This document shows, one piece after another, positions 17,155 to 26,977 of a stretch of 64,000 nt of DNA; position 1 is the stretch's first letter; the number at the start of each line of letters is the position of its first letter. The DNA is from Kangiella spongicola (GTDB lineage Bacteria > Pseudomonadota > Gammaproteobacteria > Enterobacterales > Kangiellaceae): positions 1-64,000 of the forward strand of contig NZ_QICH01000002.1 in the NCBI RefSeq assembly GCF_003194565.2. The letters are read 5' to 3'. A program made the position numbers and the translations under genes. The notes beneath the pieces were generated by a model. It was not told where the DNA came from. It worked only from the letters and a program-made list of their open reading frames with translations, and did not search any database.

Positions 17155-18584
17155 TGAAACGTAGCATTACCTTACTACTCATTCTGGTAGCCATTAACTT
17201 TTGTGGCTTTATTGCCATGTATTACGTTTATTTGCCTTGGGTAAATAAGCTTGATAATGAGCAATTAAAAGAGTCTATTTTGTCTGATGTTCGCTACCTC
17301 AACGTCAGGCTCTCCTTGTTAGACTATAGCTACTCGCCGCAAACAATCGCTAAAGCCGAGCATGAATTAAAAGTAAAAATTGCTACCACTACCCAAGAGC
17401 AACTGGGGCTCGACAATACCAGCTTCGCAACTCTAAAAAATAATCGTTACGGCATCAATATGAAGCGCTCGGAAGGGCCACTCGCCTTTTTATTGTTAAA
17501 TGATAATGAAACTATATTAACCTTGGGGCCCTACCCTGCAATTGATAGCAGTATTAGCGCACGAGACTGGCTAGCTTATCTACTAATTATTTTAATCGCT
17601 AACTCAATAGTGGTATTGATAGTTTACCGGCACGTAAACGAGTACTTAAAGGTTGCCATAAGAGCGATAAAAGAGCTGGATTTGGGCGGACTTCGTTTAA
17701 AACCGATAAAATCCCCCCTCACCAACATTGCAGTCAACACGCCAAGAATTGTTAATCATATCAACGGCTTAAAACGACAGCATCAACAAAGCCTTTATAA
17801 CCAACGTGATTTAATGCATGCCGTCGCGCATGAGTTTCGTGGCCCAATGGCGCGCCTAAGCTTTGCCCTAGACTTGTTTGGACAAGCAGCTGAGGAAGAG
17901 CGTCGAAAGCAGCTATCTAATGATATGGACGAGGCTCTTGCAGAACTCGATCAACTGGTTACCGAAGTGCTTGGTTATTCCCGGTTAAAAGATGGTCGCT
18001 TCCCGCTAGAGTTAGAGCACTTTGATCTTAGAAAAATTACCAATAGTGTTATCGAAAAAGTAAAAACCATCTATCCCAATAAGCGATTTGTGCTTTATTC
18101 TGAGCCTTCAAAATCGATTCCTCTTTATGCCGACTGTAATCTCATCGATCGTGTCATGATCAACCTCATCCGAAATGCAGCACGCTTTTCGAAGTCAAGA
18201 GTTAAGGTTGCTTTGGTGCGTTTTAAAGAAAGTATTGAAATTCGAGTTGAGGATGACGGCCCAGGAATTCCACCGGGCAAAAGAATGAGAGTTTTCGAGC
18301 CTTTCACTCGCCTCGACTTTAGTCGCAACCGTGACTCAGGTGGCGCAGGTCTGGGATTAGCCATTGCCAAAGGGATTATAAACCGCCACCAAGGGACAAT
18401 TTGGGCCGAGGATAGCAGAGAGCTTGGCGGCGCAGTATTCACCATTCATATGCCTTTAAAACAAAGCTCAGTACAGAATAAAGACCAAGAATCAGTTAGC
18501 TCAAGAGGCAATCCAAATTCGCCACTGCAGAAACTGCGCGAACATAAGCGAGCTACCGATAGAGCCAATAACAATAAAGCCTAA
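17154..18584 (+). CDS. RstB-type sensor histidine kinase
   Basis: A 476-aa membrane kinase partner of the preceding regulator. TM1 is at about 5-27 and TM2 at about 138-158, with a ~110-residue periplasmic sensor between them. The H-box is H226 in AVAHEFRGPMARL, where the common R-T/S-P is R-G-P. The ATPase domain has N-box LIRNAARFS, G1 DDGPGIP and G2 GGAGLGLAIA. A polar tail (~445-476) extends past the ATPase domain. The gene overlaps the stop of the converging metallo-beta-lactamase gene by 4 bp. Confidence 0.88.
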   Translation: MKRSITLLLILVAINFCGFIAMYYVYLPWVNKLDNEQLKESILSDVRYLNVRLSLLDYSYSPQTIAKAEHELKVKIATTTQEQLGLDNTSFATLKNNRYGINMKRSEGPLAFLLLNDNETILTLGPYPAIDSSISARDWLAYLLIILIANSIVVLIVYRHVNEYLKVAIRAIKELDLGGLRLKPIKSPLTNIAVNTPRIVNHINGLKRQHQQSLYNQRDLMHAVAHEFRGPMARLSFALDLFGQAAEEERRKQLSNDMDEALAELDQLVTEVLGYSRLKDGRFPLELEHFDLRKITNSVIEKVKTIYPNKRFVLYSEPSKSIPLYADCNLIDRVMINLIRNAARFSKSRVKVALVRFKESIEIRVEDDGPGIPPGKRMRVFEPFTRLDFSRNRDSGGAGLGLAIAKGIINRHQGTIWAEDSRELGGAVFTIHMPLKQSSVQNKDQESVSSRGNPNSPLQKLREHKRATDRANNNKA

Positions 18585-19345
18585 TCTAAGGTAAACCAGC
18601 CAAAGCCTTCGTTTTGTTGTGCGATGATCACTTCCTCTTTCGACCAGCCAATCGACTCTGCGACCGATGTTTGCACTAAATCTGGGCAATTATTTTGTTC
18701 GCTGATATGACTTGCTATTAACAACTTTAAGCGATCGCTCATCACGCTTTTAAGAAGTTCAATGGCTTGTCGATTGCTCATATGCCCAAGTGGCCCTCCC
18801 ACCCTTTGCTTTAAGCTACGTGGATATGGGCCTTGCCACAACATCTCTTCATCATGATTACATTCAAGCAGCAATCCGTCACAGGTGCTTAACGTGGCGA
18901 TTATTTCTGGAGTATAAGATCCTAAGTCTGTCAGGATCGCAAGTCGCTTACCGGCAACCTCGAACATATATTGGCAGGGCTCACGAGCGTCATGCGGGAC
19001 CGATATTGGAACCACCTTAAGATCAGCAATTTGAAACTCACGGAAGCCTTCGATAATTGAAAAACGCTCTAGTTTTCCACACTTACCTGAAAGCAAGCTG
19101 CCGCGGGTCGACCACACAGGAATATCAAACTTTCGACTTAAAGGGCCAATACCACTGATATGGTCTTGGTGCTCATGCGTAACCAAAAGAGCGTCGAGCT
19201 CATTAGGTGCTACCTCAAGGCGCTCTAAACGCTTTAAGGTTTCTTTTAAAGTAAAGCCACAGTCAACCATGACCGTGGCTTCTTTACTTGATATGAGTGT
19301 TGAGTTGCCTTTGCTTCCAGAACCCAGCGAAGCGACTTTTATCAC
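18581..19345 (-). CDS. WalJ/YycJ-like MBL-fold hydrolase
   Basis: A 254-aa metallo-beta-lactamase-fold protein starting MIKVASLGSGSKGNST, as in the YycJ/WalJ group. The metal site THEHQDH gives H57, H59, D61 and H62; later ligands lie in SVPHDAREP, LTDLGSY and LIASHISEQN. Relatives are predicted exonucleases or phosphodiesterases, with function poorly defined in gammaproteobacteria. Its start codon abuts the bamC stop, so it is the last gene of a dapA-bamC-mbl run, the arrangement seen in several gammaproteobacteria. Confidence 0.87.
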   Translation of the reverse strand: MIKVASLGSGSKGNSTLISSKEATVMVDCGFTLKETLKRLERLEVAPNELDALLVTHEHQDHISGIGPLSRKFDIPVWSTRGSLLSGKCGKLERFSIIEGFREFQIADLKVVPISVPHDAREPCQYMFEVAGKRLAILTDLGSYTPEIIATLSTCDGLLLECNHDEEMLWQGPYPRSLKQRVGGPLGHMSNRQAIELLKSVMSDRLKLLIASHISEQNNCPDLVQTSVAESIGWSKEEVIIAQQNEGFGWFTLD

Positions 19346-20427
19346 TAATTATCGCCCTTCCCGCGTTTAAACTCCGCAGAAAATTCAGGGTAAATTCGTG
19401 TGATAACATTTGACTCAAGTAGGTTACCTTCAGCACCATAGAAATTCATGCCCGTACCACCAGCACTTAACTCTACCAATTTAACTTGGTAGCTGCCTGG
19501 TTCAAGGTCTACTTTTGCCTCGTTTTCATCATCGCCAAACCAAGACCAGAAGCCATCATCTGGCTCTCTAACATTGAAATAATAAGTTTGTTCAGAGCGA
19601 TCGTGATCTGTAATTTCTAGGTTTAATGCAGTTAATACGCGTGGCAGCTGCTCCCAAACGGCTAATACTTCGCGTTCGGTGATTAGTGCTAAAGAACCTT
19701 GGTCGTTATAACCAAGCTCCATATCGATTTTGGCCTCTTGTAAGATTCTTTCGCGAGCTTCACGAGTTCGCTCAGAATCATAATAACCAACAAAATAATT
19801 CAAGAACTGCTTTGCCACTCGCTCCGAAGTATCCACATCAATCCACTGACCATCAACTTCGTGTTGGTAGGCAAGGTGTTTGGCTTGCAAAGCCACTTCA
19901 TTAGGCTTCTTATCAACAATGTTTAGACTAAACTTGTGACGCTGATTATCAACATGATACGGGCCTAAGCGCTCTGAAAGCTTGCTCTCGCCATCAGCAA
20001 CAACCCACTCAGTAGTAATGGTATCGTTGCTAGGCTCTTGATAAGCAAGGCTTTGTGACTTCATAAAGCGCTCGATATAAGCAATTAATTCGCTTTCTGT
20101 GGCGCGCACCCAGACAGTTGGCTCAGCGCGTTCAGTATCAACCCAGACTCCATCACCAGCGATTAACAATAACTGAGGTGGCTCTAGACTCAGCTTTTTG
20201 CCTTTGGCATCACGCTGCGTAATAACAGTTCCTTCTGGCACACGGTAACTATCGGTGGCTTTAATTTCAGAAGTTCCTGGTGGTAATTGTAGCTGCGGCC
20301 CTTTTGGGCTATTCATGTAACTATCATCAATGTCTTCTGTACCATCAGAAGTCGCGCAAGCTGATACAAATAAAGCCGAAGCTATTGATAGTGATAAAAT
20401 TTTAATTGTTTTTTGATAATTCAACAT
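19345..20427 (-). CDS. bamC: Outer membrane protein assembly factor BamC
   Basis: Lipoprotein subunit of the BAM complex that inserts beta-barrel proteins into the outer membrane. At 360 aa it has a lipobox FVSAC (C24), the unstructured N-terminal segment with SYRVPEGT that contacts BamD, and two helix-grip domains. The start at 20427 overlaps the dapA coding end by 26 bp; no better start keeps the signal peptide. The dapA-bamC order matches E. coli. Confidence 0.9.
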   Translation of the reverse strand: MLNYQKTIKILSLSIASALFVSACATSDGTEDIDDSYMNSPKGPQLQLPPGTSEIKATDSYRVPEGTVITQRDAKGKKLSLEPPQLLLIAGDGVWVDTERAEPTVWVRATESELIAYIERFMKSQSLAYQEPSNDTITTEWVVADGESKLSERLGPYHVDNQRHKFSLNIVDKKPNEVALQAKHLAYQHEVDGQWIDVDTSERVAKQFLNYFVGYYDSERTREARERILQEAKIDMELGYNDQGSLALITEREVLAVWEQLPRVLTALNLEITDHDRSEQTYYFNVREPDDGFWSWFGDDENEAKVDLEPGSYQVKLVELSAGGTGMNFYGAEGNLLESNVITRIYPEFSAEFKRGKGDN

Positions 20428-21292
20428 TCGCCTGTTCCAGTGCAGTTATAACTTGTGAGTGGAAATTTTTATCCAATTCGGTCAATGGTAAACGAATACC
20501 GCGCCCCATTTTATTCATTTGGTTTAGCGCCCACTTCACAGGAATTGGGTTTGCTTCAACAAATAGCTTTTCATTCAAACCAGTCAGTTTATCGTTAATT
20601 AGCGCAGCTTGCTTCCAGTTTTGCGCCTGTGCTAACTGACACATTTTACTCACTAAAGCTGGTGCAACGTTGGCAGTAACCGATATCACGCCATGCCCAC
20701 CAAGCTTCATAAAATCGTATGCCGTAGCATCGTCACCACTTAATATGGTGATTGGAGTTTCCAATAAGCGATTTAGTTCCGTAACTCTTGAAACATCGCC
20801 TGTGGCCTCTTTAATGCCAACGATGTTATCAATATCAGCTAACTTTGCCACAGTCTCAGGAAGCAAATCCACTGCCGTTCGACCAGGCACATTGTATAAA
20901 ATAATCGGTAGTTCACAATTATTAACTACTGATTGAAAGTGCTTATAAAGGCCTTTTTGGCTAGGCTTGCAGTAATATGGCGTAACGACTAATGCACCAT
21001 CAACACCAAGCTGCTTAACTTTATTAGTAAGCTCGATCGTTTTATCGGTACTCATGGCGCCACTTCCAGCGATGACCTTAATTTTACCAGCCACCTGCGA
21101 TACCACAGTTTCAATAACAGAAATGTACTCTTCTTCTGTCACCGTTCCTGATTCGCCGGTTGTGCCCATCACAACGATACCATCGGTACCTTCATCAATG
21201 TGCCAATCGACCAAGTCTCGCAAAGCGTTTAAATCAATCTCACCGCTATCAGTCATCGGTGTCACAATCGCAACAATACTACCTGAAAACAT
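20402..21292 (-). CDS. dapA: 4-hydroxy-tetrahydrodipicolinate synthase
   Basis: Condenses pyruvate with aspartate semialdehyde, the first committed step to lysine and meso-diaminopimelate for peptidoglycan. The 296-aa TIM barrel shows TTGESGT, Y133 in ILYNVPGRT and Schiff-base K161 in GIKEATGD. It is the first gene of the dapA-bamC-mbl run. The 230 bp upstream (21293-21522) hold nothing resembling a lysine riboswitch. Confidence 0.96.
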   Translation of the reverse strand: MFSGSIVAIVTPMTDSGEIDLNALRDLVDWHIDEGTDGIVVMGTTGESGTVTEEEYISVIETVVSQVAGKIKVIAGSGAMSTDKTIELTNKVKQLGVDGALVVTPYYCKPSQKGLYKHFQSVVNNCELPIILYNVPGRTAVDLLPETVAKLADIDNIVGIKEATGDVSRVTELNRLLETPITILSGDDATAYDFMKLGGHGVISVTANVAPALVSKMCQLAQAQNWKQAALINDKLTGLNEKLFVEANPIPVKWALNQMNKMGRGIRLPLTELDKNFHSQVITALEQANVELSKNN

Positions 21293-21522
21293 ATCTCTAT
21301 CCTCTTTATACGCAGCGCTATGTTAGCTAGCAACAGGCCTGAAAACAACCATAAATAGAAAAAACGCTGTGATAGCTTGCGGCTTTAAAAATTCTGACGT
21401 ACAGTGATACTAAGCTCTATTTATACCTCAAAAGAGCAATTAAGAATCGTAAATAATGCACTCAGTGCAAAATATGAACAACCCACACACGATTAGTATA
21501 AAAATCATACAGGAGGCTGACA

Positions 21523-21990
21523 TTGAGCCAACCGCAGTTGAATAAGAAAGCACCAAACTTTGATTTACCTGCAACTGGAGAGCAAAACCTTTCTCTTAAA
21601 GACTTCAAAGATAAAAATCTTGTCATTTACTTTTACCCCAAAGATAACACGCCCGGCTGCATCACCGAGGGGCAAAACTTTCGTGATCTTTACGCCGAAT
21701 TCCAGAAATTAGACACTGAAATCGTTGGTGTTTCTCGAGATAGCGTACGTGTTCATGAAGGCTTTAAAAAGAAGCAGGAATTCCCTTTTGAACTTTTAAG
21801 CGATAAAGATGAAGAAATGTGTAAAGCCTACGATGTTATCAAACTTAAAAAAATGTTCGGTAAAGAGTACATGGGCATTGAGCGCAGTACTTTTTTGATT
21901 GATAAAAGTGGCAAACTACGTCAAGAATGGCGCAAAGTAAAAGTAAAAGGACATGCGGAAGAAGTTCTTGAAGCAGTAAAATCGCTATAA
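21523..21990 (+). CDS. bcp: Thioredoxin-dependent thiol peroxidase (Bcp/PrxQ)
   Basis: Peroxiredoxin that reduces hydrogen and organic peroxides. At 155 aa, the peroxidatic C46 lies in DNTPGCITEG. The usual second cysteine five residues later is replaced (ITEGQ), while C100 in EEMCKAYDV could be the resolving cysteine, as in PrxQ forms that resolve from helix 3. The start is TTG at 21523 with a strong AGGAGG ribosome binding site upstream. Divergent from dapA, as the bcp-dapA neighbourhood is in E. coli. Confidence 0.92.
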   Translation: MSQPQLNKKAPNFDLPATGEQNLSLKDFKDKNLVIYFYPKDNTPGCITEGQNFRDLYAEFQKLDTEIVGVSRDSVRVHEGFKKKQEFPFELLSDKDEEMCKAYDVIKLKKMFGKEYMGIERSTFLIDKSGKLRQEWRKVKVKGHAEEVLEAVKSL

Positions 21991-22032
21991 CTATAGGTCC
22001 TTATTGAAAAGGAGCCGACTCAAGGAGCCCAA

Positions 22033-23457
22033 ATGGTAAAACCTAAAATTGATGGTAAACGTCTTTTTGTTTTAGATACCAATGTGCTGATGCACGATCC
22101 AACCGCCCTCTTTCGCTTCGAGGAACACGATATACTGATTCCTATGGTGGTCCTCGAAGAATTAGATGCCGGGAAGAAAGGGCTCTCGGAGGTGGCCCGA
22201 AATGTAAGGCAAGTAAGCCGTTATCTTGATGACCTTCTTTCTATCGCCGAGGATGATAAAGACCCGATGAAAGAAGGTATTCCGATTGGAATGCTAGCGC
22301 AAATACAAGATCCAACGAAACACGGCAAAATTTATTTTCAAACCAAAGATCATATCGATCGCCTTCCTGATTCACTTCCTAGTAGCAAAGCTGATAATAC
22401 TATCCTAAACGTGGCGCTAGCCTTACAGGCCAATGAATCAAGCAAAACCGTCACCCTTGTCTCGAAAGATATTAACCTGCGCATTAAAGCAAACATTGTC
22501 GGAGTCCATTCCGAAGATTACTTTAATGACAAGGTGCTAGACGATGTTGAGCAACTGCAAACAGGTTACTACGAACTTCCTCAAGACTTCTGGGATACCC
22601 ATAGTCGCGACATCGACTCATGGCAAGAAGAAGGTCACACCTACTACAAAATCAAAGGGCCATTGGTCAAGGAATGGTGTGTTAATCAATGCTTGTATCA
22701 GCCTGATGATAATTTCGAGGCCATCGTTCGTGAAATTGAAGACGAGGACTCTGAAACACCGACAGCATTAATCGAATTACTCACCGACTATCGCAACGAC
22801 AGCCATAATATTTGGGGGATCACCGCTAGAAACCGTGAACAGAGCTTTGCCCTGAACCTACTAATGGACCCTGAAATTGACTTTGTCACCCTACAAGGCC
22901 CTGCAGGCACAGGTAAAACTCTTTTAGCACTAGCAGCCGCACTCGAACAAGCGATAGAGCTTAAGCGCTATAAGGAAATCATCGTTACTCGTGTCACTGT
23001 GTCGGTGGGTGAAGATATCGGTTTCTTACCTGGCACAGAAGAAGAGAAGATGACGCCTTGGATGGGAGCTCTAATGGATAATTTGGAAGTGCTCTCCCCG
23101 ACTGATAATGATGAGTGGGGAGTCGCCGCTACCCATGATTTATTGAGAAAATGGATCAAGGTGCGCTCTTTAAACTTTATGCGTGGCAGAACCTTTTTGA
23201 ACAAATTCATTATTATCGATGAAGCTCAAAACTTAACCTCGAAACAGATGAAAACCTTAATCACGCGTGCTGGTCCTGGCACAAAGGTGGTCTGTATGGG
23301 TAATGTGGCGCAAATTGATACGCCTTATTTAACGGAAACGACTTCAGGCATTACCTTTGTCGTCGATCGTTTTAAAAACTGGCGTCATTCGGGACATATC
23401 ACCTTGAAACGAGGCGAGCGTTCACGCCTTGCGGATTATGCTACAGAACTTCTCTAA
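22033..23457 (+). CDS. PIN domain-PhoH family ATPase (YlaK-like)
   Basis: A 474-aa protein with an N-terminal PIN nuclease-like domain (FVLDTNVLMHDP, D15; acidic residues through ~140) and a C-terminal PhoH ATPase domain with Walker A GPAGTGKT near residues 289-297 and Walker B IIIDEAQN. Proteins with this PIN-PhoH architecture are proposed RNA helicase/nucleases. It follows bcp by 42 bp with a GGAGCC ribosome binding site and may share its transcript. A terminator follows. Confidence 0.88.
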   Translation: MVKPKIDGKRLFVLDTNVLMHDPTALFRFEEHDILIPMVVLEELDAGKKGLSEVARNVRQVSRYLDDLLSIAEDDKDPMKEGIPIGMLAQIQDPTKHGKIYFQTKDHIDRLPDSLPSSKADNTILNVALALQANESSKTVTLVSKDINLRIKANIVGVHSEDYFNDKVLDDVEQLQTGYYELPQDFWDTHSRDIDSWQEEGHTYYKIKGPLVKEWCVNQCLYQPDDNFEAIVREIEDEDSETPTALIELLTDYRNDSHNIWGITARNREQSFALNLLMDPEIDFVTLQGPAGTGKTLLALAAALEQAIELKRYKEIIVTRVTVSVGEDIGFLPGTEEEKMTPWMGALMDNLEVLSPTDNDEWGVAATHDLLRKWIKVRSLNFMRGRTFLNKFIIIDEAQNLTSKQMKTLITRAGPGTKVVCMGNVAQIDTPYLTETTSGITFVVDRFKNWRHSGHITLKRGERSRLADYATELL

Positions 23458-23480
23458 TCAATTAATCTTTCCCCTCAACA

Positions 23481-23508
23481 AAAAGCCCAGCTTAGTGCTG
23501 GGCTTATT
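23481..23508. terminator. Bidirectional terminator between phoH-like and perM-like genes
   Basis: Stem AAGCCCAGC/GCTGGGCTT with a 5-nt loop, preceded by an A-run and followed by TATTTA, between converging genes. Confidence 0.8.
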
Positions 23509-23536
23509 TAATCCGTAGAATGGAACAACTTTAAAA

Positions 23537-24658
23537 TTACTCAGCGTCTGGCTGCTGCTCAATCGCTAAGGTTTCATCTTCATCGCTACTCTCTTGTGCG
23601 CTCTGATACTCTTTGTGCTCTTTAACAGCACTTAAAGTAGCATTTACCAATATGGCCAAAGGAATGGCGAAGAAAACACCCCAGAAGCCCCACAAGCCAC
23701 CAAATAGCAATATGGCGCCAATAATAGCAACAGGATGCAAGTTTACCGCTTCTGAGAAAATAAGCGGAACCAATACATTACCGTCCAGAATCTGAATGAT
23801 TAAATAGACAATCATCAGAATGTAAAAGTCTTGTGTAAGCCCCCACTGGAAAAAACCAATTAATGCTACAGGGATTGTTACTAGCGCAGCACCGACATAA
23901 GGGATCAGCACCGATAAACCCACACAAACACCGAGTAATAAGGCGTAGTTCAGCCCCATGATGGCAAATGCGATATAAGAAACTACGCCAACAATAATTA
24001 TTTCTAGCACCTTGCCACGAATATAATTACCTATTTGGCGGTTTACTTCTGCCCAAACACTTTCAGCTAAATGACGCTCTTGAGGAAGCCATTGACTACA
24101 CCAGCCGAAGATAACCTGCCTATCTTTTAAGAAGAAGAAAACTAACAGCGGAACTAAAACGATATAGACCAATATACTAGCGACACTCATCAGCGAGCTA
24201 AAGGAGGCGCTAAGAATAGCCTCACCCAAGCTCCCCAGTTCCGTATTTAGACTGGTGATAAAAGCTTCTACTTGCTCAGTGGTTATAAAGTTTGGGTACT
24301 TGTCGGGAAGTTCTAACACTTGCTCTTTAAGCTTGAGCATGATGTTGGGCAGCTCAGTAATCAGTCGTGTTCCCTGCTTCCAAATGATAGGAATTAAGCC
24401 CAGAAAAATCACGATGGAAATGCCGATGAAGCCTGAGAACACAATCAAGACAGAGCTTAAGCGACTGATACTGTGCTTTTGTAACGTGCTGACGGCCCAC
24501 TCTAACAAATAGGCGATAACAAGCGCCCACAAAATTGGTGCCAAAATGTCGCCAACCGTTAAAACCACAAAGAAACCGACAATGATTAGCATTGTCAGCA
24601 CAACAGTCGCTGGGCTAGAAAAGTTTCGTTGGAACCAGCGAGTAAAGATTGAATTCAT
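23537..24658 (-). CDS. AI-2E family transporter (PerM-like)
   Basis: A 373-aa inner-membrane protein with about seven to eight hydrophobic helices and the family's glycine-rich C-terminal part (VCVGLSVLIPYVGAALVTIP, LVPLIFSEAVNLHPVAIIGAILLFGGLWGFWGVFFAIPLA). It ends in an acidic cytoplasmic tail. E. coli perM lies beside bepA, and here the gene is divergent from bepA, which supports the PerM identity. The transported substrate is not established. Confidence 0.87.
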   Translation of the reverse strand: MNSIFTRWFQRNFSSPATVVLTMLIIVGFFVVLTVGDILAPILWALVIAYLLEWAVSTLQKHSISRLSSVLIVFSGFIGISIVIFLGLIPIIWKQGTRLITELPNIMLKLKEQVLELPDKYPNFITTEQVEAFITSLNTELGSLGEAILSASFSSLMSVASILVYIVLVPLLVFFFLKDRQVIFGWCSQWLPQERHLAESVWAEVNRQIGNYIRGKVLEIIIVGVVSYIAFAIMGLNYALLLGVCVGLSVLIPYVGAALVTIPVALIGFFQWGLTQDFYILMIVYLIIQILDGNVLVPLIFSEAVNLHPVAIIGAILLFGGLWGFWGVFFAIPLAILVNATLSAVKEHKEYQSAQESSDEDETLAIEQQPDAE

Positions 24659-24812
24659 TCATCTCTCACTATTGAAGACAAACCACTATACATAATGGCT
24701 TGATTAATATTTAAGCAACTCATTACTACTATAGATGGAAAGCAGTATTTTGATTGAACTTTTATCATACTAGCCCCATCATATACAGTAACTTTACAGG
24801 TATTTTATCAGA

Positions 24813-26291
24813 ATGGGCAGACGCACTCTTAATAAACTTTCAATGATTGCTGCGAGCACCTTGCTTGCGGTTAGCTCAGTATGTGTTCAGTCGACTGCAT
24901 ATGCTGACGAAATCCAATTGCCCAAACTTGGTGAAGCTGCGGGTTCTACCCTTTCGGTAGCGCAAGAGCAACAAATTGGCGATGACATCATGCGCCAAAT
25001 CCGTCGTAGCGAATATCTGATGAAAGATCCAATCGTTACCGACTATATTCAGCACTTAGGCTACCGCCTTGTCGCTGCAAATCCCGATGCTTTAGGCCGA
25101 CAGTTTCAGTTTTTTGTGATACAAGAAAACTCGATAAACGCTTTCGCCCTTCCTGGTGGCTATGTTGGCATACACTCGGGGCTAATAACCGCATCACAAA
25201 GCGAAAGCGAACTAGCATCGGTTTTAGGACACGAAGTGGCTCACGTCACTCAGCGTCACCTAGCTCGCAGATTGGAACGCCAGAATGAGCTTTCAATACC
25301 TTCTATTTTAGGGCTGATTGCCTCGGTCTTAGTGGCGACTCAAGATCCAGAAGCAGGTATGGCGGGCGTCGCAGCAACACAGGCCGCGGGCCAGCAAAGT
25401 ATTATTAACCATACTCGTGAGAACGAAAAAGAAGCCGATCGAATCGGCATTACCATGCTATCCGCAGCGGGCTTTGATGTCAGCGCAGCTGCCGACTTCT
25501 TTGAAACCTTGCAACAAGCGAGCCGTTACACCTTCAAACCGCCAGAGATTTTATTGACTCACCCCTTATCCAGAAATCGTATTGCGGCTGCAAGAGAACG
25601 AGCTGAGTTATACCCTAAAGTTGATTACCAAGATTCAATCGATTACTTTTTGGTAAAATCTCGAGTTCGCAGTAAAAACCTAATTAACGACAAAGAAGCT
25701 TTTCGCGGTCTTGAATCTCGCTATAGCAAAAAACAGTTAAATAGTCTTGAGGAACTTTATCTTTATGCTGAGTTACTTAAGATGCGTGGAAACAACTCGT
25801 TAGCGATAAAGGTTCTCTCAGATCTCTATCAAAAGCACTCAAGCAACCAGCTATTGTTATTTAGCTTAGCGGAAGCCCACTTAGCGCACGGTAGCGGCCA
25901 AGAAATGCTTCCTCTATTGGAGTCACAGCTAAGCAAGACCCCAGACTCGACCAAACTGCTGCTTGCGACCTCTGAAATATATATTCGTAGTGGCCAGCCG
26001 ACAAAAGCCGAAAGCTTGTTGTTACGGTATGCAGATGTTCACCAAAAGAACCCTAACTACCTAAAGTTATTAGCAAAAGCACAGGCGGATGCCGGAAACA
26101 CACCTGAAATGTACGAAACTACGGGGCAATACTTGATGTTGCTGGGTGATTTACGCTCTGCTAAGAAACATTTTGAAAGAGCTTTGAATGCGACATCCAA
26201 AGACCCTTACGCCCAAACTAGAATTCAGGCGCGGCTGGATGATGTGCGCCAACAAATGCGTGCGGTGCTTAAAGCAAAATCGGAGCGATAG
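24813..26291 (+). CDS. bepA: BepA-type M48 metalloprotease with TPR domain
   Basis: Periplasmic protease/chaperone that degrades or helps assemble outer-membrane proteins such as LptD. The 492 aa comprise a signal peptide (1-31, ending TAYA), an M48 domain with the zinc motif HEVAH (140-144), third ligand E207 in EKEADRIG and the LTHPLSRNR segment that carries the regulatory histidine, and TPR repeats (~310-480). The length matches E. coli BepA (487 aa). The neighbourhood with perM and a YfgD-like ArsC is conserved. Confidence 0.93.
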   Translation: MGRRTLNKLSMIAASTLLAVSSVCVQSTAYADEIQLPKLGEAAGSTLSVAQEQQIGDDIMRQIRRSEYLMKDPIVTDYIQHLGYRLVAANPDALGRQFQFFVIQENSINAFALPGGYVGIHSGLITASQSESELASVLGHEVAHVTQRHLARRLERQNELSIPSILGLIASVLVATQDPEAGMAGVAATQAAGQQSIINHTRENEKEADRIGITMLSAAGFDVSAAADFFETLQQASRYTFKPPEILLTHPLSRNRIAAARERAELYPKVDYQDSIDYFLVKSRVRSKNLINDKEAFRGLESRYSKKQLNSLEELYLYAELLKMRGNNSLAIKVLSDLYQKHSSNQLLLFSLAEAHLAHGSGQEMLPLLESQLSKTPDSTKLLLATSEIYIRSGQPTKAESLLLRYADVHQKNPNYLKLLAKAQADAGNTPEMYETTGQYLMLLGDLRSAKKHFERALNATSKDPYAQTRIQARLDDVRQQMRAVLKAKSER

Positions 26292-26337
26292 CTAAGCAGA
26301 GCATTAAGCTAGAAGCTAAAAAGAAAATCGAAGCCCC

Positions 26338-26808
26338 TTAACTCGAGGCTTCTTTATTTTCGATTTTATTAATGATTTCTAAAATTTTCTGGCGATCAAC
26401 TTTCCCCAATATAGGCCCCATTGCTTGCCCACTCGGACTCACTAGATAAGTGCCCGGCAGACTTTGTGGCTTTGCGACAGGTAAAAACGGCATAGGCTCA
26501 GTAGCAACTATCGGGTAGCTTATATCGTACTTCTCGACAAGTTGCTGTAACTCATGATTCGATAACTTATCATAACTAACACCAATTACCGCTATTTCGG
26601 GGTTTTCTGCCGCTAACTTGCCGAGCTCAGGAATTTCTTCGAGACACGGCGGGCACCATTCAGCCCAGAAGTTAATTACAAGCCACTGCCCTTCGTAATC
26701 ATCAACACTCTTTTCTTCCCCTGATAAAAAATGGAAGCTATTTTCATTAGTACAAGCATTGAGCAAACCAACAGTTGCAAACAATACAGCCAGCAGAAGT
26801 TTTTTCAT
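26338..26808 (-). CDS. TlpA-like thioredoxin-fold lipoprotein
   Basis: A 156-aa exported disulfide reductase-like protein: lipobox LLNAC (C19), thioredoxin fold with WCPPC (C52/C55) and cis-proline loop SLPGTYLVS. Such proteins keep cysteines reduced in the periplasm, for example during cytochrome maturation or BepA-related oxidative folding. No cytochrome genes are nearby. The hairpin at its 3' end (GAAGCC/GGCTTC near 26323-26346) may act as the terminator for bepA. Confidence 0.85.
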   Translation of the reverse strand: MKKLLLAVLFATVGLLNACTNENSFHFLSGEEKSVDDYEGQWLVINFWAEWCPPCLEEIPELGKLAAENPEIAVIGVSYDKLSNHELQQLVEKYDISYPIVATEPMPFLPVAKPQSLPGTYLVSPSGQAMGPILGKVDRQKILEIINKIENKEASS

Positions 26809-26977
26809 AAGATATCAACCTAAATCAATTACTTAAATGTTGTGATGTGGAGGGGTGTTAGCGTTACCAAGCCTCTTAAAAAAGTAGACTAAGTCACTCT
26901 TTTTCGGCATTATTATACTGACAAAGCCAATAAAGCTTAAAGCAATAACAGTGAATCATAGGCTTAAGGACTAATTA

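Noticed and set aside
21293-21522. Lysine riboswitch upstream of dapA
   Set aside because: No conserved multi-helix aptamer pattern could be seen in the 230 bp.
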